The notes below the pieces were generated by a model, which was not told the origin of the DNA, made no database searches, and saw nothing but the letters and a program-made list of their open reading frames with translations. This document shows, piece by piece, positions 44,565 through 53,131 of a DNA stretch of 64,000 nt. Source of the stretch: Acetomicrobium sp. UBA5826 (GTDB lineage Bacteria; Synergistota; Synergistia; Synergistales; Acetomicrobiaceae); NCBI RefSeq assembly GCF_002433005.1, contig NZ_DJHF01000009.1:1-64000 (forward strand), given 5' to 3'. A program made the translations under genes and the position numbers. Each line of letters opens with the position of its first letter. The stretch's first letter is position 1.

Positions 44565-45560
44565 CTATTTTGCTACCTTTTCAGCCAGGGCGATGATGTC
44601 TTCTCCGATCTCGCCCTTGAACTGCTCGTAAATGGCGTGGGCCGCTTCAACGAAGGGCTTCTTCTGCTCGGGCGTGAGGTCGTTTATCTTCATGCCCTTG
44701 TTTTGGAGTTCCACTATAAGTTCTTCCTCTTCCTGTGGCATGACTTCCCGATGTCTTGCCACAAACCTCCTTGCTCCTTCCTTTACGACTTCCTGCAACT
44801 CGGAGGGAAGGTTATCAATGAAGGACTTATTGGTCAAAATGTGAACGACGGAAAAGACATGTCCGGTCAGAGAACAGTATTTCTGTACTTCATAGAACCT
44901 GCTGTCGTGTATTAGAACTATGGGGTTTTCCTGACCGTCTACGGTACCTTGCTGAAGGGCCGTGTAAAGCTCACCAAAGCTCATAGGAGTGGGATTTGCC
45001 CCCAATTCTTTGAAGAAGGCGATATGCGGAGGCACTTCCATTGTCCTTATCTTCAGGCCTTTCAAATCCTCGGGACTGTAGATAGGGCGTTTGTTGTTGG
45101 TAATGTGTCTGAAACCGTTTTCGAAATAGCCTAAATTCATCATGCCCGTTTTAAGCAATCTCTTGTCCAGCTCCTTGCCCAACTCCCCGTCGAGCGCCTC
45201 AAATGCTGATTCCCTGGTCGTGAAAAGATATGGAAGTTCGACGACGTTGAAACTCTTCTCGAAACTGGCTGTAATGGACGTAACGGGGAGGGCCATCTGA
45301 AGGATGCCCAATTGAACTGCTTCGGCCATCTCCCTGTCTCCACCCATCTGTGCATTGGGATATAGCTCGACCTTTATTCTACCGCCGGAGTTCTCTTCCA
45401 CGTATTTTTGAAAGACCTCCCTCATTAGGACACAGTCGGGATGGCTTTCGGGCTGAATGGTTCCCACCTTGATCGTGTAGTCGGCCGCAGATGCGCAAAA
45501 GGCGAAAAAGAACAAAAACATCGCTGCCATTGATAAACTCAACCACCGCTTAAAGCTCAT
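44565..45560 (-). CDS. dctP: TRAP transporter solute-binding protein, system 2
   Basis: A 331-residue DctP binding protein with a signal peptide (about 1-24, ending CASAA). It has ELYPNAQMGGDREMAEAVQLG, LKGLKIRTMEVPPHIAFF and GELYTALQQGTVDGQENP, with the Arg in KIRTME in the carboxylate-binding position. It is first gene of its operon and separated from dctQ by an intercistronic terminator. Ligand not determined. Confidence 0.93.
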   Translation of the reverse strand: MSFKRWLSLSMAAMFLFFFAFCASAADYTIKVGTIQPESHPDCVLMREVFQKYVEENSGGRIKVELYPNAQMGGDREMAEAVQLGILQMALPVTSITASFEKSFNVVELPYLFTTRESAFEALDGELGKELDKRLLKTGMMNLGYFENGFRHITNNKRPIYSPEDLKGLKIRTMEVPPHIAFFKELGANPTPMSFGELYTALQQGTVDGQENPIVLIHDSRFYEVQKYCSLTGHVFSVVHILTNKSFIDNLPSELQEVVKEGARRFVARHREVMPQEEEELIVELQNKGMKINDLTPEQKKPFVEAAHAIYEQFKGEIGEDIIALAEKVAK

Positions 45561-45655
45561 ACATTACTCCCCCTTATGATGTATTTCATTGTGACAGAAT
45601 ATAACACATTTATCGGAATTCTAGAATAGTATTTTAAGGGAGTGTGTAACTTACA

Positions 45656-45700
45656 ATACGTGGCCTAACAAGTAGAAATTGAGTTTGCTAGGCCACGTAT
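45656..45700. other. 12-bp perfect hairpin downstream of the hydrolase gene
   Basis: ATACGTGGCCTA (45656-45667) and its exact complement TAGGCCACGTAT (45689-45700) with a 21-nt loop, between the dctP promoter side and the hydrolase stop codon. There is no T-tract on either side; it may act as a weak terminator or an mRNA 3' stabiliser. Confidence 0.6.
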
Positions 45701-45716
45701 ATGCTAACGCAATACT

Positions 45717-46559
45717 CTACTTTGCGAATATCTCGTCGAAAAATGCCTTCATGGCTTCGAAGGAGCGCCTTTCCGATATCGGATTGTAGGCAACGCCAAT
45801 TTCGGGGTTATTGCCCGATTCCGGGTTGGTAAAACTGTGTACTGTATTGCCATAAAAGATCATCTGCCAATCAACGTTAGCGCTTCTCATTTCTTCCTGA
45901 AAGGCAATTACCTGCTCCATTGGGACCATTGGGTCATCGGCACCATGCAGGACTAAAATTGACCCCTTGATATTTTTAGCATCATCCGGGTTTGGCGTGT
46001 CAAGATTTCCGTGAAAGCTTATGGCTCCTCTAATTGGCGCTCCGCTCCTTGCAAGCTCAAGCGATGCTCCTCCTCCGAAGCAATATCCCATGGTCGCTAT
46101 GCGTTCGGGATCTACAAGAGGATGATTTTGGAGCACCGAAAGGGCCGCCTGACCCCTTTCCCTCAATAGATTCCTGTCGCTTCTGAACTTCCCTGCCAAC
46201 TGTGCTGCTTCATCTGCGTTTTTGGGCCTCACGCCCTTACCGTAGATGTCGGCGGCGAAAGCGACATAACCCAGCTCTGCTATTTGTCTGGCCCTCATCT
46301 TCTCGTATTCCGATAAACCCATCCATTCGTGAATTATGATGACCCCGGGACGTTTGTCTTTGACGGATTCCTCGTAGACCAAATAGCCCTCAAGTACAGT
46401 ATCTCCGTGGTTGTATGTTATTATCTCTTCTTTCAACGTCTGAGCTCCCTCTGCTCGTTGCAGTAAAGGATTAGTACCTGCCAATGCGGGTAGCAAAGCA
46501 ACGATCAAAAACAGACAGATCGTTGCAAATGCAATTGAAATTCCTTTGTCTGACATCAT
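45717..46559 (-). CDS. Exported dienelactone-hydrolase-like alpha/beta hydrolase
   Basis: A 280-residue protein with a signal peptide (about 1-28, LIVALLPALAG) and a dienelactone-hydrolase fold. The nucleophile is the Cys of GYCFGGG (about residue 160), the acid is the Asp of GADDPMVP (about 212) and the His is in TVHSFTNP (about 245). DLH-family proteins hydrolyse lactones or esters; being exported, this one may act on extracellular esters. It is a single gene divergent from the peptide ABC operon. Confidence 0.9.
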   Translation of the reverse strand: MMSDKGISIAFATICLFLIVALLPALAGTNPLLQRAEGAQTLKEEIITYNHGDTVLEGYLVYEESVKDKRPGVIIIHEWMGLSEYEKMRARQIAELGYVAFAADIYGKGVRPKNADEAAQLAGKFRSDRNLLRERGQAALSVLQNHPLVDPERIATMGYCFGGGASLELARSGAPIRGAISFHGNLDTPNPDDAKNIKGSILVLHGADDPMVPMEQVIAFQEEMRSANVDWQMIFYGNTVHSFTNPESGNNPEIGVAYNPISERRSFEAMKAFFDEIFAK

Positions 46560-46741
46560 ATCGACCTCCCCCTCTTTTTGAGTAAACCGTTTATTTGTAT
46601 TTATTTTAAATTATATGATGTAATTGTAAAGGGTAGGTCCTCAATTGATACGTCTTTCTGAAGCACGTCAAAATCCTTTATAATTATTTTTGAGAATTCA
46701 TTTATTGAAATAATCGAATAATGATTGAGTTTCATTTTCAC

Positions 46742-46770
46742 TTGACATATACGATGCTCGGTTATATTAT
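46742..46770 (+). promoter_or_regulatory. Sigma70 promoter of the peptide ABC operon
   Basis: A perfect TTGACA (46742-46747), exactly 17 bp, and TATTAT (46765-46770), the best-looking promoter in the window. Initiation is expected at about 46777. Confidence 0.85.
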
Positions 46771-46778
46771 TTCATAAG

Positions 46779-46794
46779 CGGATATATATATCCG
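46779..46794. promoter_or_regulatory. 16-bp perfect palindrome at the opp transcription start
   Basis: CGGATATATATATCCG is a perfect palindrome that begins a few bases after the predicted start site, an ideal repressor position. The regulator is not in the window. Confidence 0.65.
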
Positions 46795-46815
46795 TTAAGT
46801 GGGAGGTGCGCCTTA

Positions 46816-47781
46816 GTGGATATTCCGCTACTGGATGTGAGAAACCTGAAGACCTACTTTTACATCGAAGATAGCGTAATCACAGCGGTGGATTCAGTTA
46901 GTTTCGTCGTTCAAGAAGGAGAAACACTGGGCATAGTAGGAGAGTCAGGTTCTGGCAAAAGCGTGACAGCCCTTTCTATCATGCGCTTGATACAATCGCC
47001 TCCTGCAAAGATCGTCGATGGAAAGATATTATTCAAAGGCGAAGATCTTTTGCTTAAAAGCGAAGACGAAATGAGACGGATTCGCGGAAATGAGATTTCT
47101 ATGATCTTCCAGGAACCGATGACTTCCTTAAACCCCGTTCTTACCATTGGAGCTCAAATTTCCGAAGCTATAATGCTTCATGAAGGAGTATCCAAAAAAG
47201 AGGCACTGGAAAAAAGCGAGCATCTGTTGCGCCTTTGCAAAGTCTCCCTGCCCAAAAAGCGTTTGCGCCAATATCCCCATGAACTTAGCGGCGGCATGAG
47301 GCAGCGTGTCATGATCGCCATGGCCTTAGCCTGTAATCCAAGCCTCCTGATAGCTGATGAACCGACAACGGCCTTAGACGTAACGGTTCAGGCTCAAATT
47401 CTAGATTTAATACTTGAACTTCAGAAAAGAATGAGGACTGCAGTATTGTTTATCACCCATGACTTGGGAGTAATCAATGAGGTGGCGGATAATGTTGCCA
47501 TAATGTACTGTGGACGTATCGTCGAATATGGACCTACGAAGGATGTTTTGAGACACCCCCTTCATCCCTATACGAAAGGCCTTCTTGCCTCTCTGCCCAC
47601 CATAAAGGGACCAAGGAAGCCATTGAAGTCCATCAAAGGCAGCGTGCCATCTCCTCAAGAGAAACTCTCAGGTTGTCGATTTGCACCGCGTTGTGATTAT
47701 GCCTCAGATCGTTGCGTACATACCGAACCAACGCTATCGAAGGTGGACGATCGTCTTGTTCGATGTTACAACATCCCGTGA
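46816..47781 (+). CDS. Peptide ABC transporter ATPase (OppD/DppD type)
   Basis: A 321-residue ABC ATPase: Walker A GESGSGKS (about 40), Q-loop in MIFQEPMTSLNP, signature LSGGMRQRV, Walker B LLIADEPTTALDVT, H-loop ITHDLG, and the C-terminal oligopeptide-type extension with GCRFAPRCDYASDRC. Start GTG with GGAGGTG upstream. It is first gene of a six- or seven-gene operon and couples ATP hydrolysis to import of di- or oligopeptides, acting with OppF at the inner face. Confidence 0.94.
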   Translation: MDIPLLDVRNLKTYFYIEDSVITAVDSVSFVVQEGETLGIVGESGSGKSVTALSIMRLIQSPPAKIVDGKILFKGEDLLLKSEDEMRRIRGNEISMIFQEPMTSLNPVLTIGAQISEAIMLHEGVSKKEALEKSEHLLRLCKVSLPKKRLRQYPHELSGGMRQRVMIAMALACNPSLLIADEPTTALDVTVQAQILDLILELQKRMRTAVLFITHDLGVINEVADNVAIMYCGRIVEYGPTKDVLRHPLHPYTKGLLASLPTIKGPRKPLKSIKGSVPSPQEKLSGCRFAPRCDYASDRCVHTEPTLSKVDDRLVRCYNIP

Positions 47782-47801
47782 AGTGAGAGAGGAATGATTT
47801 T

Positions 47802-48767
47802 ATGTCGGAAATTTTGCTTCAATTGCAGGATTTGCGTGTATACTTCTCGGCGACAAGCGGAACCTTTGGCAAAAAACAATACATAAGGGCAGTCGATGGC
47901 ATAGACTTAGAAGTGAAAGCAGGCGAGGTCCTCGGCTTAGTTGGAGAAAGCGGATGTGGGAAATCAACTCTGGGCAGGGCCATAGTAAGGCTTGTAGAGG
48001 CTTTAGGGGAAAGCAAGGTTTATTATCGCGGAATCGATGTGCTCTCCTTCGATAAAAGACAGCTTAAAGAGTTTCGCAAAAAGGCCCAGATGGTCTTTCA
48101 GGATCCCTTCGGTTCGCTCAATCCTAGACTTACAGTGGGCGACACCATTGAAGAGGTCCTCATCGTTCACGAGAGGTCGATTAAATTAGAAAGAAAGCAC
48201 AAAGTAGAAAAGCTGATGGACGCAGTGGGTTTGGCTAAACACTTCCGCAACAGATACCCCCATGAATTGAGCGGAGGGCAGAGACAGCGAGTTGTAATCG
48301 CCAGAGCATTGGCCATAGACCCCGAGTTTTTAATTTGCGATGAACCCGTTTCGGCACTTGATGTTTCAATCAGGGCTCAGATAATAAACTTATTTGAAGA
48401 GCTTCAAAAGAGATTTAATTTAACCTATTTATTCATCTCCCATGATATGAGCGTCGTTCGGCATATTAGCACTCGCGTAGCTGTTATGTACCTCGGCAAA
48501 ATCGTGGAGATCGCGGAGACCGATACATTGTTTGACACCCCCCTTCACCCTTATACGCAAGCCCTTCTAGAGGCCATACCGGATGTATTGGAAGATAGAG
48601 ATATAAGACGCAGAATCCTCGAGGGAGATGTTCCGAGCCCTTTGCATCCCCCCGAGGGTTGCAGGTTTCATCCTCGATGTTTTATGGCCAAAGAAAGATG
48701 TTCAATTGAGGAACCGCCTTTAATTAAAAAAGGTATCAATCATTTTGTAGCTTGTCATTATGCTTAA
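47802..48767 (+). CDS. Peptide ABC transporter ATPase (OppF/DppF type)
   Basis: A 321-residue ABC ATPase with Walker A GESGCGKST (about 51), Q-loop MVFQDPFGSLNP, signature LSGGQRQRV, Walker B FLICDEPVSALDVS, and a C-terminal GCRFHPRCFMAKERC extension with Cys residues that in relatives bind a 4Fe-4S cluster. It is separated from the OppD-type gene by 20 bp. Confidence 0.94.
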   Translation: MSEILLQLQDLRVYFSATSGTFGKKQYIRAVDGIDLEVKAGEVLGLVGESGCGKSTLGRAIVRLVEALGESKVYYRGIDVLSFDKRQLKEFRKKAQMVFQDPFGSLNPRLTVGDTIEEVLIVHERSIKLERKHKVEKLMDAVGLAKHFRNRYPHELSGGQRQRVVIARALAIDPEFLICDEPVSALDVSIRAQIINLFEELQKRFNLTYLFISHDMSVVRHISTRVAVMYLGKIVEIAETDTLFDTPLHPYTQALLEAIPDVLEDRDIRRRILEGDVPSPLHPPEGCRFHPRCFMAKERCSIEEPPLIKKGINHFVACHYA

Positions 48768-48817
48768 ATAATAATTAATAATAAAGTGATGTCCAAAAAA
48801 AGAAGGAGGTAGAAAAA

Positions 48818-50404
48818 ATGAGGAGGTATAGAGGTTCTGTGGGAAAAGGTCCTTTTGGGGTGAGCATTTTTATTGCGCTGATCGTACTTTTTGGTTTTTT
48901 TGGCATAATCTTTTCAGAATCTCCTTCGATGGCTGCGGAAAAGAAGGTCATCGTTCAAGCCATGGATAGGGATCCCGATATTTTAGACACCATGAAAGCT
49001 GCATGGTATTCGGATGCGTTGATCTATTTGCACGATCGCTTGGTGTCGAGGGATTACAATTTCAGGTATCGACCGGGGTTGGCGACAAGTTGGGATGTAT
49101 CGGAAGACGGGCTGATGTGGACATTTCATTTAAAAAAGGAAGTCAAGTTCCACGATGGCACCCCTTTTACCGCAAAGGACGTGAAATGGACAATCGATAC
49201 AATTAAAGATCCGAAGACAGCTTCTCCCTTTGCCGGAGATCTCAAGGCCATCGACCAAGTCAAAATTATCGATGATTATACTGTGCAGATGACGTTGAAA
49301 TATCCATTTCCGAACCTGCTTTTCAACTTATCCAACACGGCCTCCGGAATTCAGAAGGCAGGTTGTTATGATGAATATGGGGAGGACTACGGTATCAAGA
49401 CCGTCATAGGAACTGGTCCCTTTATGTTCAAGGAATGGGTCCGTGGAGACAGGATAGTGCTCGTCAAAAACCCTCATTACAATTGGGGGCCGGAATGGAT
49501 GTCCAATCAGGGGCCACCGCTTTTCGATGAATTGGTCATAAGAACTATACCGGAGGAAAGCTCGCGCATAATGGAACTTTTGACCGGTGGGGTCCACGTG
49601 CTTCGTGATGTGCCTCCATTGCAGGTCGATAAATTGAAGAACAATCCCGAAATAAACATATTTACTGAACAGTCGACCAAGTTGGGGTATCTAGCCTATG
49701 CATGTGACAAAAAGCCCTTTGACGACGTGCTCGTCAGGAGGGCAATCAATCACGCAGTCGACAGAGAAACGATAGTGAAATACATATTTAGTGGCTATGC
49801 CACGCCTGCATACGGCTATCTTCCCCAGGCGTTGAAAGATGAATATCTGGAGGAAAGCGAGGAGTTGGGCTACAAATATGACCCCGCTAAGGCGAAGGAG
49901 CTGCTTGCCAAAGCAGGATTCCCAGACGGCTTTGAGACCACTCTTTCAGCGGAAAACGATTCTACATCGAGAAGGCTCGCGGAGGTTCTTCAGGCTCAAC
50001 TAGCGGAAATAGGGATAAGGGCAAAGATTCAGCTTTTCGACAGCGCAAGCTATGTTGCCATGCTAAAGGCAGGGCAACAAGACCTTTTCGTCCGCCTTTA
50101 TAGCTGGCCCAATGCCGATATTCTCGATTGGTTCTTGTTATCGTCGCAGTTTCCCTATCCCAACCACTCCCGCTGGTGTGATCCCAAGACAGACGAGCTG
50201 ATCAACTCGGCCGCGACTGCACCTACGTGGGAAGAGCGAGCGGAGAAGTATAAGGAAGTGCAGCGATATCTCATCGAACAGGCAGTATGGTGCCCTATCT
50301 ACATTCCAGACATGATGTTGGCAGTGCGGAAAGAGGTCAAAAACTTCAAGATCCATCCATGGATGATTCAATACAGCGACGGAATCGATATAGAAACCAA
50401 ATAG
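48818..50404 (+). CDS. Peptide ABC transporter substrate-binding protein (SBP_bac_5)
   Basis: A 528-residue extracytoplasmic binding protein with one long N-terminal signal/anchor (about 13-37, ending SMAAE). No lipobox Cys is seen, so it may be secreted or anchored by the signal segment. The family-5 fold is shown by GLATSWDVSEDGLMWTFHLK, VKFHDGTPFTAKDVKW and RRAINHAVDRETIVKYIF. It delivers peptides or peptide-like solutes; together with the downstream D-aminoacylase, D-residue-containing peptides are possible. AAGGAGG precedes the ATG. Confidence 0.93.
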   Translation: MRRYRGSVGKGPFGVSIFIALIVLFGFFGIIFSESPSMAAEKKVIVQAMDRDPDILDTMKAAWYSDALIYLHDRLVSRDYNFRYRPGLATSWDVSEDGLMWTFHLKKEVKFHDGTPFTAKDVKWTIDTIKDPKTASPFAGDLKAIDQVKIIDDYTVQMTLKYPFPNLLFNLSNTASGIQKAGCYDEYGEDYGIKTVIGTGPFMFKEWVRGDRIVLVKNPHYNWGPEWMSNQGPPLFDELVIRTIPEESSRIMELLTGGVHVLRDVPPLQVDKLKNNPEINIFTEQSTKLGYLAYACDKKPFDDVLVRRAINHAVDRETIVKYIFSGYATPAYGYLPQALKDEYLEESEELGYKYDPAKAKELLAKAGFPDGFETTLSAENDSTSRRLAEVLQAQLAEIGIRAKIQLFDSASYVAMLKAGQQDLFVRLYSWPNADILDWFLLSSQFPYPNHSRWCDPKTDELINSAATAPTWEERAEKYKEVQRYLIEQAVWCPIYIPDMMLAVRKEVKNFKIHPWMIQYSDGIDIETK

Positions 50405-50427
50405 AACCATCTTTGTTAAATTTAATG

Positions 50428-50465
50428 ATTGGAGAAGGGGGTTTCATGCAAGCCCCTTCTCCAAT
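50428..50465. other. 13-bp hairpin between binding-protein and permease genes
   Basis: ATTGGAGAAGGGG (50428-50440) and its exact complement (50453-50465) with a 12-nt loop, no U-tract. Probably protects the 3' end of the binding-protein message or tempers read-through, a common layout in peptide ABC operons. Confidence 0.7.
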
Positions 50466-50485
50466 AACCAGCAGGAGTGGTTGTG

Positions 50486-51406
50486 ATGCTAAGATATTTC
50501 GCCAGGCGAATGACATTTCTAGCTTTAACTTTGTTGGGAATGACGATCATCATATTTTCAATGCTCCATTTATCTCCTGGAGATCCTATAGATTTGATCG
50601 TCGGTCCTAACGTAACCCCTGAAGTGCGGGAAAATATACGTCATCAATATGGCTTGGACCAACCCTTGATAGTCCAATATCTTGGCTTTATGAGATCTCT
50701 TATTCGCGGCGATTTGGGACAATCGATAATTCAGCATAAGCCCGTATCAGAATTGATTGCAGAGAGGTTTTACGTCACCTTTGAATTGAGCGTGACGGCT
50801 TTGATCATGTCATTTTTAATAGCAATTCCCATTGGTATTAAAGCCGCCTTGAAGAGAAATACCGCCACGGATTACTCGCTTATGGCCGCTTCTCTGATCG
50901 GCATTTCGATGCCAACCTTTTGGTTTGGGCTGATGCTCTTGTATATAGTAGCTTTCAAACTGAGGCTTTTCCCGATTTCAGGTTACGGGACATGGAAGCA
51001 TCTCTTTTTGCCTGCATTGACGATTGGAATAACCGATGCGGCTTTGGTCGCTAGAATGGTGCGATCTAGCATGCTTGAGGTAATTCGCCAGGATTACATA
51101 CGCACCGCCAGAAGCAAGGGCCTGCCTGAGCGGGTCGTAATTAACCGTCATGCCCTGAGAAATGCATTAATTCCGATAATTACCTTGTTGGGATTGCGCA
51201 TAGGATGGATTGTGGGGGGATCTGTCGTAGTGGAGATCGTCTTTGCCAGACCTGGATTGGGAAGGTTGATGGTCGATTCCATTTTGGCCCGCGACTACCC
51301 TGTCGTTCAGGGGACAATGGTTGTATTGACGACCTGCATAATATTGGGAAACCTCCTTGCAGATGTCTTATATGCGGTTGTAGATCCGCGTATAAAGTTG
51401 AGATGA
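50486..51406 (+). CDS. Peptide ABC transporter permease (OppB/DppB type)
   Basis: A 306-residue permease with six hydrophobic segments starting MLRYFARRMTFLALTLLGM. The EAA loop is EVIRQDYIRTARSKGLPERVVINRHALRNALIP (about residue 192-224). The ATG at 50486 has AGGAG eight bases upstream; a GTG three codons before overlaps that site. It forms the channel with the following permease. Confidence 0.93.
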   Translation: MLRYFARRMTFLALTLLGMTIIIFSMLHLSPGDPIDLIVGPNVTPEVRENIRHQYGLDQPLIVQYLGFMRSLIRGDLGQSIIQHKPVSELIAERFYVTFELSVTALIMSFLIAIPIGIKAALKRNTATDYSLMAASLIGISMPTFWFGLMLLYIVAFKLRLFPISGYGTWKHLFLPALTIGITDAALVARMVRSSMLEVIRQDYIRTARSKGLPERVVINRHALRNALIPIITLLGLRIGWIVGGSVVVEIVFARPGLGRLMVDSILARDYPVVQGTMVVLTTCIILGNLLADVLYAVVDPRIKLR

Positions 51407-51437
51407 TACAAGAAGGTTGATAAGGTGGCGATTATAT

Positions 51438-52316
51438 ATGGCTGAAGAGGTAGCAAGTGCCAGGATTGCCAGAAGCGAGAGCGCCTTCTGGCATTTGATG
51501 AAGCGTTTGTTTCGCAATAAAGCCGCGGTCTTTGGGTTGGTCATCATAATGTTGATGTTTCTCTGCGCCATTGCGGCTCCGCTGATAGCCACTCATGATT
51601 ACGCTAAACAGGATTTGCCGTCCATGCTGCAATCACCATCGAGGGCCCATTTGTTCGGCACTGACGAATTTGGGCGCGATATTTTTAGTCGGGTGATCTA
51701 TGGTTCGAGAGTCTCTCTTAAGGTTGGCTTTCTGGCAGTGGGCATTTCTCTCTTCGCAGGACTTCTCTTAGGAAGCATCGCCGGTTATTACGGTCGTATT
51801 TTGGACAGCGCCATATGTGCGTTGGTAGATATAGCTTTAGCCTTTCCCATGACGTTGCTCGCAATAGCCATCATCGCCATCCTTGGACCAGGTTTGTTCA
51901 ACGTATGTCTGGCCATAGCGCTTTCCTCCTGGGGGTCCTTTGCCCGCATAACGCGAGGTCAATTTCTATCCCTGAAAAGCCAAGAGTTCATAGAAGCAGC
52001 TAAGATTCTCGGATATTCCGATCTTAGAATTATATTACGCCACATTTTACCAAATTCCCTGGCTCCTTTGGTCGTCCTAACGACGCTCGAGGTACCAAAG
52101 GCCATAATCGTAGAAGCGACGCTGAGTTTTTTGGGACTCGGGATACAGCCCCCTTTGCCCAGCTGGGGTTCGATCATGAGTTCTGGCCGCTCCTTTCTTT
52201 TCGATGCTCCCTGGATAACGGTCTTTCCCGGGCTGATGATCATTTTGATTGTCATGGGTTTCAATCTCTTCGGGGATGCCCTGAGGGATACCCTTGACCC
52301 GAGACTTCGAAACTAA
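51438..52316 (+). CDS. Peptide ABC transporter permease (OppC/DppC type)
   Basis: A 292-residue permease: N-terminal cytosolic stretch, first helix at about 30-50, GTDEFGRDIFSRVIYGSRVSL (family motif), and the EAA loop SLKSQEFIEAAKILGYSDLRIILRHILPN. The ATG at 51438 follows AAGGTGG by nine bases; a TTG seven codons upstream is less likely. It completes the transporter. Confidence 0.93.
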   Translation: MAEEVASARIARSESAFWHLMKRLFRNKAAVFGLVIIMLMFLCAIAAPLIATHDYAKQDLPSMLQSPSRAHLFGTDEFGRDIFSRVIYGSRVSLKVGFLAVGISLFAGLLLGSIAGYYGRILDSAICALVDIALAFPMTLLAIAIIAILGPGLFNVCLAIALSSWGSFARITRGQFLSLKSQEFIEAAKILGYSDLRIILRHILPNSLAPLVVLTTLEVPKAIIVEATLSFLGLGIQPPLPSWGSIMSSGRSFLFDAPWITVFPGLMIILIVMGFNLFGDALRDTLDPRLRN

Positions 52317-52339
52317 AAATATGGAGGAGTGTAAAAATC

Positions 52340-53080
52340 TTGAAGCCTATAATCGGAATAAGCAGCGTATGGTCGGCTGAAACGTGGTCAAGCGATGAAA
52401 ATAAAGTCGGTTGCATCTATATTGGCAAGCAATATGTCGATGCTATTTTATACTCTGGCGGCACTCCCTTTATCCTTCCCATGATCAACGAGAGGGAATC
52501 ATTGATACCCCTAATTGAGGATATCATGATGGTGATCGATGGCCTCCTGCTCAGTGGGGGTGGCAGCCTGGAGGGAATCCTGTCGCAGACGACACGCCCT
52601 ACCTTGACGGAACAACAACCTAAAAGATATGAATTCGAGAAAGAATTGCTCCTTCATGCCCGCATGAAGGGAATGCCCATTTTGGGCATCTGCCGAGGCT
52701 GTCAAATGATTGCCGAGGTGTTTGGGGGGAAGATGGATTACTCTCATTTTTTGCAGGGCCATCGACAAAAGGAGTCGGGAGATCACCCGACTCATAATGT
52801 TAGAATAACTGACAATACGAAGGCGAAGCTCCTCTTGCAGGCCGACAACATGCTGGTCAACAGCTTTCACGTGCAATCCATAGAGGCCGTACCCGAAGGC
52901 TTTATCGCAAGCGGCATATCCGATGATGGGGTCATCGAAATAATCGAATCCACTTTGGATCCCTTCGTAGTGGGCGTTCAGTTTCATCCTGAGGAGATGT
53001 TGCTATCCAGCAAACAGGCAAAGAGGATCATCGATCTTTTCGTCGAAAGCGCCAGGGACTTTAAGAAAACTCGATCGTAG
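52340..53080 (+). CDS. Class I glutamine-amidotransferase-like hydrolase (PuuD-like)
   Basis: A 246-residue peptidase C26-type protein. The nucleophile Cys is in ILGICRGCQMIAE (about residue 118), and His/Glu of the triad are in GVQFHPEEML (about 215). Relatives such as PuuD hydrolyse gamma-glutamyl-GABA. The start is TTG, placed ten bases after GGAGGAG. It lies 24 bp after the permease gene in the same transcript, so it probably trims a gamma-glutamyl or similar group from the imported compound; substrate is inference. Confidence 0.87.
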   Translation: MKPIIGISSVWSAETWSSDENKVGCIYIGKQYVDAILYSGGTPFILPMINERESLIPLIEDIMMVIDGLLLSGGGSLEGILSQTTRPTLTEQQPKRYEFEKELLLHARMKGMPILGICRGCQMIAEVFGGKMDYSHFLQGHRQKESGDHPTHNVRITDNTKAKLLLQADNMLVNSFHVQSIEAVPEGFIASGISDDGVIEIIESTLDPFVVGVQFHPEEMLLSSKQAKRIIDLFVESARDFKKTRS

Positions 53081-53131
53081 TCAAGCTGCAACATAGCGAT
53101 TAAAAATATATGATTATTAGAAAGGAATAAT

